A stretch of 64,000 bases of DNA from Variovorax sp. (GTDB lineage Bacteria; Pseudomonadota; Gammaproteobacteria; Burkholderiales; Burkholderiaceae_C): assembly GCA_017744935.1 (NCBI GenBank), contig JAGIAI010000033.1, positions 1-64,000 on the forward strand, read 5' to 3'. Positions 59,118-64,000 of this stretch are shown here, one piece after another. The notes beneath the pieces are model-generated. The model did not search any database, was not told where the DNA came from, and worked only from the letters and a program-made list of their open reading frames with translations. Both the position numbers and the translations under genes were made by a program. Each line of letters starts with the position of its first letter. Position 1 is the stretch's first letter.

Positions 59118-60596
59118 ATGAAGCGCAACTGGATGATGATGAAGATGAGCATGGTCGCGGCCTTCGCCGCGCTGGCGGGCCACGCGGCCACGGCTGCGGT
59201 GCCGTTACCGGCGCTGGGGGCCAATGCCGCGGAGGTCAGCGTGTCCGGCCTGTCGGCGGGCGGATTCATGGCCGTGCAATTGCACGTCGCCTACTCGGCG
59301 ACCTTCAAGCGTGGGGCGGGCGTCGTGGCGGGTGGGCCGTACTACTGTGCAGAGGGGTCGATCATCAACGCGACTGGTCGCTGCATGTCGCACAGCAGCA
59401 GCATCCCGGTGTCATCCCTGGTCAGCACGACCAACAGCTGGGCTTCGGCCGGCACCATCGACCCGGTGTCGAACCTTGCGAACTCGAAGGTGTATCTCTA
59501 CTCCGGCACTTCGGACAACACGGTGGTCCAGGCCGTGATGAACGACCTCAAGACCTACTACCAGAGCTTCGTTCCGACGGCCAACACCTTCTACAAGAAC
59601 AACATCGGCTCCGGCCACGCGATGATCACCGACGACTACGGCAGCAGCTGCAGCACGACGGCTTCGCCCTACATCAACAACTGCGGCTTCGATCTGGCGG
59701 GTGACATCCTGCAGTACCTCTATGGCACGCTGAACGCACGCAACAACGGAACCCTCTCGGGCACCTTCACCGAGTTCAACCAGACCGAATTCGTGAGCGG
59801 CCACGGCATGGCCGCGACCGGCTGGATCTATGTGCCGCAAAGCTGCAGCAGCACGTCGTGCCGCGTGCATGTGGTGCTGCACGGCTGCAAGCAGAACTAC
59901 ACCGACATCGGCGACAAGTACGTGCGCAACACCGGCTACAACCGCTGGGCCGACACCAACAACATCGTCCTGATCTACCCGCAAACCAGCACGGCGGCGA
60001 CCAACAGCTGCTTCGACTGGTGGGGCTACGACAACGCGAACTACGCGAAGAAGTCCGGCCCGCAGATGGCCGCGATCAAGGCCATGGTGGATCGCGTGAC
60101 GAGCGGCTCGACTGGCGGTAGCGGTGGCGGTGGCGGATCGACGCTCGCTGCACCCACGGGCGTCGGTACATCCGGCGCCACGAGCAGCAGCATGGTGATC
60201 GGCTGGAATGCCGTCTCGGGTGCCGCGAGCTACAACGTCTACCGCAGCGGCAGCAAGGTCAATGCGTCGGCGGTCACAGCCACGACCTACACCGATACCG
60301 GCCTTGTCGCGTCGACCACCTACAGCTGGAGCGTGACCGCGGTCGACACCAGCAACGTCGAAGGTGCGATGTCCACCCCCGCCACCGGCACCACGCTGGC
60401 CGCCAGCGGCGGCGGCACCACACCGGTCTGCTACACCGCGAGCAACTACGCCCACACCACCGCAGGCCGCGCGACGCAGACCGGCGGCTACACCTACGCC
60501 AACGGTTCCAACCAGAACATGGGCCTGTGGAACACCTTCGTCACCACGACCCTGAAGCAGACCGGAACCAATTACTACGTGATTGGCACCTGCTGA
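59118..60596 (+). CDS. Secreted short-chain poly(hydroxybutyrate) depolymerase, type 2 catalytic domain
   Basis: A 492-residue extracellular esterase. Order: signal peptide (to about residue 26), catalytic alpha/beta-hydrolase domain with the lipase box GLSAGG at residues 44-49 (Ser46 nucleophile) near the N-terminus, as in the type 2 arrangement, and VVLHGCKQNYTDIGDKYV as oxyanion-region block. Then a Gly-rich linker, a fibronectin type III domain (about 341-428), and a Cys-bounded C-terminal domain (about 431-492) that resembles the substrate-binding tails of secreted hydrolases. It hydrolyses denatured extracellular PHB to 3-hydroxybutyrate oligomers. ATG 59118 has GGAG six bases upstream. 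Confidence 0.92.
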   Translation: MKRNWMMMKMSMVAAFAALAGHAATAAVPLPALGANAAEVSVSGLSAGGFMAVQLHVAYSATFKRGAGVVAGGPYYCAEGSIINATGRCMSHSSSIPVSSLVSTTNSWASAGTIDPVSNLANSKVYLYSGTSDNTVVQAVMNDLKTYYQSFVPTANTFYKNNIGSGHAMITDDYGSSCSTTASPYINNCGFDLAGDILQYLYGTLNARNNGTLSGTFTEFNQTEFVSGHGMAATGWIYVPQSCSSTSCRVHVVLHGCKQNYTDIGDKYVRNTGYNRWADTNNIVLIYPQTSTAATNSCFDWWGYDNANYAKKSGPQMAAIKAMVDRVTSGSTGGSGGGGGSTLAAPTGVGTSGATSSSMVIGWNAVSGAASYNVYRSGSKVNASAVTATTYTDTGLVASTTYSWSVTAVDTSNVEGAMSTPATGTTLAASGGGTTPVCYTASNYAHTTAGRATQTGGYTYANGSNQNMGLWNTFVTTTLKQTGTNYYVIGTC

Positions 60597-60607
60597 TTCC
60601 AAACCGC

Positions 60608-60635
60608 GCCGCCGCGAGGCGGCTTCTTTCTTCGA
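60608..60635 (+). terminator. Attenuator-like hairpin between depolymerase and livG
   Basis: Arms GCCGCC (60608-60613) and GGCGGC (60618-60623) with a GCGA tetraloop are followed by TTCTTTCTTC. The stem is short, so part of the transcripts may read through into livG, which starts three bases after this feature. Confidence 0.6.
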
Positions 60636-60638
60636 TCG

Positions 60639-61403
60639 ATGCTTGAGACCCGAAACCTGACCATCCGCTTCGGCGGCCACGTGGCGGTGAACGCTGTCAG
60701 TTGCGCTTTTGCGCCTGGCACGTTGACCGCCATCGTCGGCCCCAATGGCGCTGGCAAGACCACTTACTTCAATCTCATCTCGGGCCAGCTCAAGGCGACC
60801 GAGGGCACGGTGACGCTCGACGGGCAATCGCTCTCGGGCCTGCCGGCCTCGGCGCGCACGCGGGCGGGGCTGGGACGCGCGTTCCAGCTCACGAACCTCT
60901 TTCCCAATCTCACGGTGCTGGAGAACGTGCGTCTCGCAGTGCAGGCCACGCGTGAGGGCGCGCACCGCCGAGGACTCAATCTCTGGAGCATCTGGAGCGA
61001 CCATCGCGCGCTCACCGAACGAGCCGACCAGATCCTTGCCGACGTGGCGCTCAAGGCCAAGGAGCACGCAACAGTCGCGAGCCTTCCGCACGGTGACCAG
61101 CGCAAGCTCGAAGTCGCGCTGCTGATGGCGCTCGAACCGAAGGTGTTCATGTTCGACGAACCGACCGCCGGCATGAATGCCGCCGAAGCTCCGGTCATCC
61201 TCGACCTGATCCGAGCGCTCAAGAAGGACAAGACCAAGACCATCCTGCTGGTCGAGCACAAGATGGATGTGGTGCGCGAACTCGCGGACCGCATCATCGT
61301 GCTGCACAACGGCCAGCTCGTGGCCGATGGCGAGCCGTCCGAGGTGATCGCCTCGCCGGTGGTGCAGGAGGCCTATCTCGGCGTCGCGAAGGAGGCCGCA
61401 TGA
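60639..61403 (+). CDS. livG: ABC transporter ATP-binding protein LivG
   Basis: A 254-residue ATPase of the HAAT transporters. Walker A is GPNGAGKTT (about residues 35-43), the signature region is LPHGDQRKLEVAL, in which HGDQ replaces the common SGGQ as usual in LivG, and Walker B is VFMFDEPTAGMN. The LivG-specific insertion with AFQLTNLFPNLTVLENV is present. It overlaps livF by four bases. Confidence 0.93.
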   Translation: MLETRNLTIRFGGHVAVNAVSCAFAPGTLTAIVGPNGAGKTTYFNLISGQLKATEGTVTLDGQSLSGLPASARTRAGLGRAFQLTNLFPNLTVLENVRLAVQATREGAHRRGLNLWSIWSDHRALTERADQILADVALKAKEHATVASLPHGDQRKLEVALLMALEPKVFMFDEPTAGMNAAEAPVILDLIRALKKDKTKTILLVEHKMDVVRELADRIIVLHNGQLVADGEPSEVIASPVVQEAYLGVAKEAA

Positions 61404-62125
61404 CCACGAACCTGCTTGAACTGAGCGGCGTCCACACGCACATCGGTGCGTATCACATCCTCCACGGCGTGAACCTCGCAGTGCCAAAGGGCGAGCTGAC
61501 CATGCTGCTCGGCCGCAATGGCGCCGGCAAGACGACCACGCTGCGGACCATCATGGGCCTGTGGCATGCATCGCAAGGCAGCGTGCGCTTCTGCAACACC
61601 GACATTACTGCGTTGCGCACGCCGCAGATCGCCGAACTCGGCATCGCCTACGTGCCCGAGAACATGGGCATCTTCTCGGATCTCACGGTCAAGGAGAACA
61701 TGCTGCTCGCCGCACGCGCGGCGAAGAACGCCGACCAGATGGACGACACGCGCCTGAAGTGGATCTTCAAGCTGTTCCCGGCGGTCGAGAAGTTCTGGAA
61801 CCACCCGGCCGGCAAGCTGTCAGGCGGGCAGAAGCAGATGCTCGCGGTGTCGCGTGCGATCGTCGAGCCGCGCGAGTTGCTCATCGTCGACGAGCCCAGC
61901 AAGGGCCTCGCGCCCGCGATCATCAACAACATGATCGACGCCTTCAGCGAGCTCAAGAAGAGCGGCGTGTCGATCCTGCTCGTCGAACAGAACATCAACT
62001 TCGCGCAACGGCTGGGCGACACGGTCGCCGTGATGGACAACGGCACCGTGGTGCACAGCGGCAGCATGGCCGAGTTCTCCGCGGATGAAGCCTTGCAGCA
62101 ATCCCTGCTGGGGCTCGCACTATGA
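61400..62125 (+). CDS. livF: ABC transporter ATP-binding protein LivF
   Basis: A 241-residue second ATPase subunit. Walker A is GRNGAGKTT, the signature is KLSGGQKQMLAVSRA and Walker B is LLIVDEPSKGLAPAI. It is typical of LivF, including the EGRGIF-like segment here seen as VPENMGIFSDLTVKENM. The ATG overlaps the livG stop, and its own stop overlaps livH. Confidence 0.93.
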   Translation: MTTNLLELSGVHTHIGAYHILHGVNLAVPKGELTMLLGRNGAGKTTTLRTIMGLWHASQGSVRFCNTDITALRTPQIAELGIAYVPENMGIFSDLTVKENMLLAARAAKNADQMDDTRLKWIFKLFPAVEKFWNHPAGKLSGGQKQMLAVSRAIVEPRELLIVDEPSKGLAPAIINNMIDAFSELKKSGVSILLVEQNINFAQRLGDTVAVMDNGTVVHSGSMAEFSADEALQQSLLGLAL

Positions 62126-63102
62126 ACAAAGAATTCGACTGGAAACCGCTGGCGCTCGTGCCGGTGCTCGCACTTATCGCGTTGCCGCTGACCGGCTCGG
62201 TATCGACCTGGCTCACGCTCACGGTTGCGGGCCTTGCGATGGGGATGATCATCTTCATCATCGCCTCGGGCCTGACGCTGGTCTTCGGGCTGATGGACGT
62301 GCTCAACTTCGGTCACGGCGTGTTCATCGCACTCGGCGCCTTCGTGGCGAGCAGCGTGCTCGGCAGCATGAGCGACTGGACCGGCTCGCAGGAGCTGTGG
62401 CGCAACCTCGTGGCCGTTTTCCCGGCGATGCTCGTCGCCATGCTGGTCGCAGGCGCCGTGGGCCTGGCATTCGAACGCTTCATCGTGCGGCCGGTGTACG
62501 GGCAGCATCTGAAGCAAATCCTCATCACGATGGGCGGGATGATCATCGGCGAGGAACTGATCAAGGTGATCTGGGGCCCGGGGCAGATCCCGTTGCCGCT
62601 GCCTGATGCGCTGCGCGGCTCGCTGCTCATCGGCGATGCGGCGATCAGCAAGTACCGAATCCTCGCGGTGATCGTCGGCGTCTTCGTTTTCGGCCTGCTC
62701 GCATGGACGCTGGGCCGGACCAAGATCGGCCTCTTGATCCGCGCAGGCGTGCAGGACCGCGAGATGGTCGAGTCGCTCGGCTACCGCATCGGCCGATTGT
62801 TCGTCGGCGTGTTTGTGGTCGGCAGCGCACTGGCGGGCCTTGGCGGCGTGATGTGGGGGCTGTTCCAACAGAACCTGATTCCGCAGATGGGTGCACAGGT
62901 CAACGTGCTGATCTTCATCGTGATCATCATCGGCGGCCTCGGTTCGACGACCGGCGCGTTGATTGGCGCGCTGCTGGTGGGCCTGATGAACAACTACACC
63001 GGCTTCCTGATGCCGACGCTCACCCAGTTCGCGAGCATCTTCCTGATGGTCGCGGTGCTCCTGTGGCGTCCGCAGGGCGTCTACCCGGTCGCGAATCGTT
63101 GA
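62122..63102 (+). CDS. livH: ABC transporter permease LivH
   Basis: A 326-residue inner-membrane permease with about eight helices. Family features are GLTLVFGLMDVLNFGHGVFI in the first half and GLGGVMWGLFQQNLIPQMGA and IVIIIGGLGSTTGALIGALL in the second, which carry the ATPase contact. It overlaps livF at the start; livM follows after 14 bases. Confidence 0.93.
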   Translation: MNKEFDWKPLALVPVLALIALPLTGSVSTWLTLTVAGLAMGMIIFIIASGLTLVFGLMDVLNFGHGVFIALGAFVASSVLGSMSDWTGSQELWRNLVAVFPAMLVAMLVAGAVGLAFERFIVRPVYGQHLKQILITMGGMIIGEELIKVIWGPGQIPLPLPDALRGSLLIGDAAISKYRILAVIVGVFVFGLLAWTLGRTKIGLLIRAGVQDREMVESLGYRIGRLFVGVFVVGSALAGLGGVMWGLFQQNLIPQMGAQVNVLIFIVIIIGGLGSTTGALIGALLVGLMNNYTGFLMPTLTQFASIFLMVAVLLWRPQGVYPVANR

Positions 63103-63116
63103 AAGGACGACGACCC

Positions 63117-64000
63117 ATGATTTCCCGTCTTCTTTCCAACGACATGCCGCGCAACCGCGTGCTCGCGGTGCTGCTGCTCGCCGTCGTGGTGGGGCTGGCC
63201 TTCGCGCCGTTCATCTTCCCGGGTGTCAAGGCGCTTAGCGTGGCGGCCAAGGTGCTGGTGTTCATCGTGCTGGTCGCGAGCTTCGATCTCTTGCTGGGCT
63301 ACACCGGCATCGTGAGCTTCGCGCAGACGATGTTCTTCGGCATCGGGGCGTACGGCATCGCGATCTCGGCGACACGCCTCGGGTCGGGGTGGGGCGCCCT
63401 GCTGCTCGGGCTCGGCGTGGCGCTTGCGATCTCGCTGGTGCTGTCGCTGGCCATCGGCCTTTTTTCGCTGCGGGTGCGCGCGATCTTCTTCGCGATGATC
63501 ACGCTCGCGGTGGCCTCGGCCTTCCAGACGCTGGCGTCGCAGCTTTCCGATTTCACTGGCGGTGAGGATGGCCTGACCTTCAGGCTGCCCGAGCTGATCT
63601 CGCCGAGCTTCGAGTTCGCGGAGGAGCCTTTCCTCGGCGTGTCACTCGACGGCCGGCTGCTTTGCTACTACATGCTCTTCGTGCTCGCGGTGGTGCTGGT
63701 GCTGGCCTTGCTGCGCATCGTGAATTCGCCGTTCGGCCGCGTGCTGCAGGCCATCCGCGAAAACGAATTCCGTGCGGAGGCGATCGGCTATCGCGTGGTG
63801 GTGTATCGCACGACCGCGTCGGTGCTCTCGGCGCTGTTCGCGACGCTGGCCGGCGCCATGCTCGCGATCTGGCTTCGCTACAACGGACCGGACACCTCGC
63901 TGAGCTTCGAAATCATGATCGACGTGCTGCTGATCGTGGTGATCGGCGGCATGGGGACGATCTACGGCGCGGTGATCGGCAGCGTGATCTTCGTGATCGC
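63117..64000 (+). CDS. livM: ABC transporter permease LivM (3' end outside window)
   Basis: The start ATG is at 63117 after an AAAGGACGACGACCC leader. At least 294 residues are read before the window ends, still open. The LivM signature is clear: SFDLLLGYTGIVSFAQTMFF, NSPFGRVLQAIRENEFRAEA, and LLIVVIGGMGTIYGAVIG. With livH it forms the membrane channel of the transporter. Whether more genes of the cluster follow cannot be seen. Confidence 0.94.
   Translation, partial: MISRLLSNDMPRNRVLAVLLLAVVVGLAFAPFIFPGVKALSVAAKVLVFIVLVASFDLLLGYTGIVSFAQTMFFGIGAYGIAISATRLGSGWGALLLGLGVALAISLVLSLAIGLFSLRVRAIFFAMITLAVASAFQTLASQLSDFTGGEDGLTFRLPELISPSFEFAEEPFLGVSLDGRLLCYYMLFVLAVVLVLALLRIVNSPFGRVLQAIRENEFRAEAIGYRVVVYRTTASVLSALFATLAGAMLAIWLRYNGPDTSLSFEIMIDVLLIVVIGGMGTIYGAVIGSVIFVI

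Overview
The window is GC-rich and very gene-dense. It looks like a chromosomal segment of a beta-proteobacterium of the order Burkholderiales, most likely a Comamonadaceae member close to Variovorax. The grounds are the gene orders (fimT-pilV-pilW-pilX-pilY1-pilE, TPR-ppiA-ppiB-lpxH opposite cysS, tctC-tctB-tctA opposite tctD-tctE), the wide carboxylate and aromatic catabolism, and a secreted PHB depolymerase. The genus is an inference from style; no rRNA or other marker lies here. I saw no phage, insertion sequence, integrase or CRISPR array.

Layout. Bases 1-3273 (+): 3' part of dnaE, a PAP2 phosphatase and a YbhB-like protein. Bases 3304-17542 (-): a nearly gapless run of sixteen genes. 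It starts with the type IV minor pilin operon fimT-pilV-W-X-Y1-E, continues with ribD-ribE-ribBA-ribH-nusB and an aminotransferase, and ends with ybgC-tolQ-tolR-tolA. Bases 17714-20519 (-): nrdR, glyA behind a ZTP-type riboswitch, and a membrane-anchored lytic transglycosylase. Bases 20520-21117 are non-coding and hold a candidate structured RNA with its own terminator. Bases 21118-27830 (+): a 1271-residue DUF748 protein and a DUF349 protein with an Arg/Gly-rich segment. Bases 27849-31163 (-): a TPR protein, two cyclophilins, lpxH and mtfA. Bases 31355-36835 (+): cysS, a DNA glycosylase, accA, tilS, lysC and tRNA-Ser(GCU).

From 37 kb on the content is more accessory: vanAB (vanillate demethylation) behind a tandem palindrome, a MarR regulator and an acyl-CoA synthetase (+). 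Then, on the minus strand, come a 58-residue membrane protein, PPK2, an Hsp15-type S4 protein, and the TctE/TctD two-component system, which faces the tctC-tctB-tctA tricarboxylate transporter. A small secreted protein, a Crp/Fnr regulator and an RND efflux operon (outer-membrane factor, adaptor, permease, then a repeat protein) follow.

The last 8 kb form one apparent unit. A sigma-54 enhancer-binding protein precedes a near-consensus -24/-12 promoter. Downstream lie a LivK-type binding protein, a secreted short-chain PHB depolymerase, and the livG, livF, livH and livM subunits (livM is cut by the window end). I infer that the cluster degrades extracellular polyester and imports the released hydroxy acids. 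This is the most interesting system in the window.
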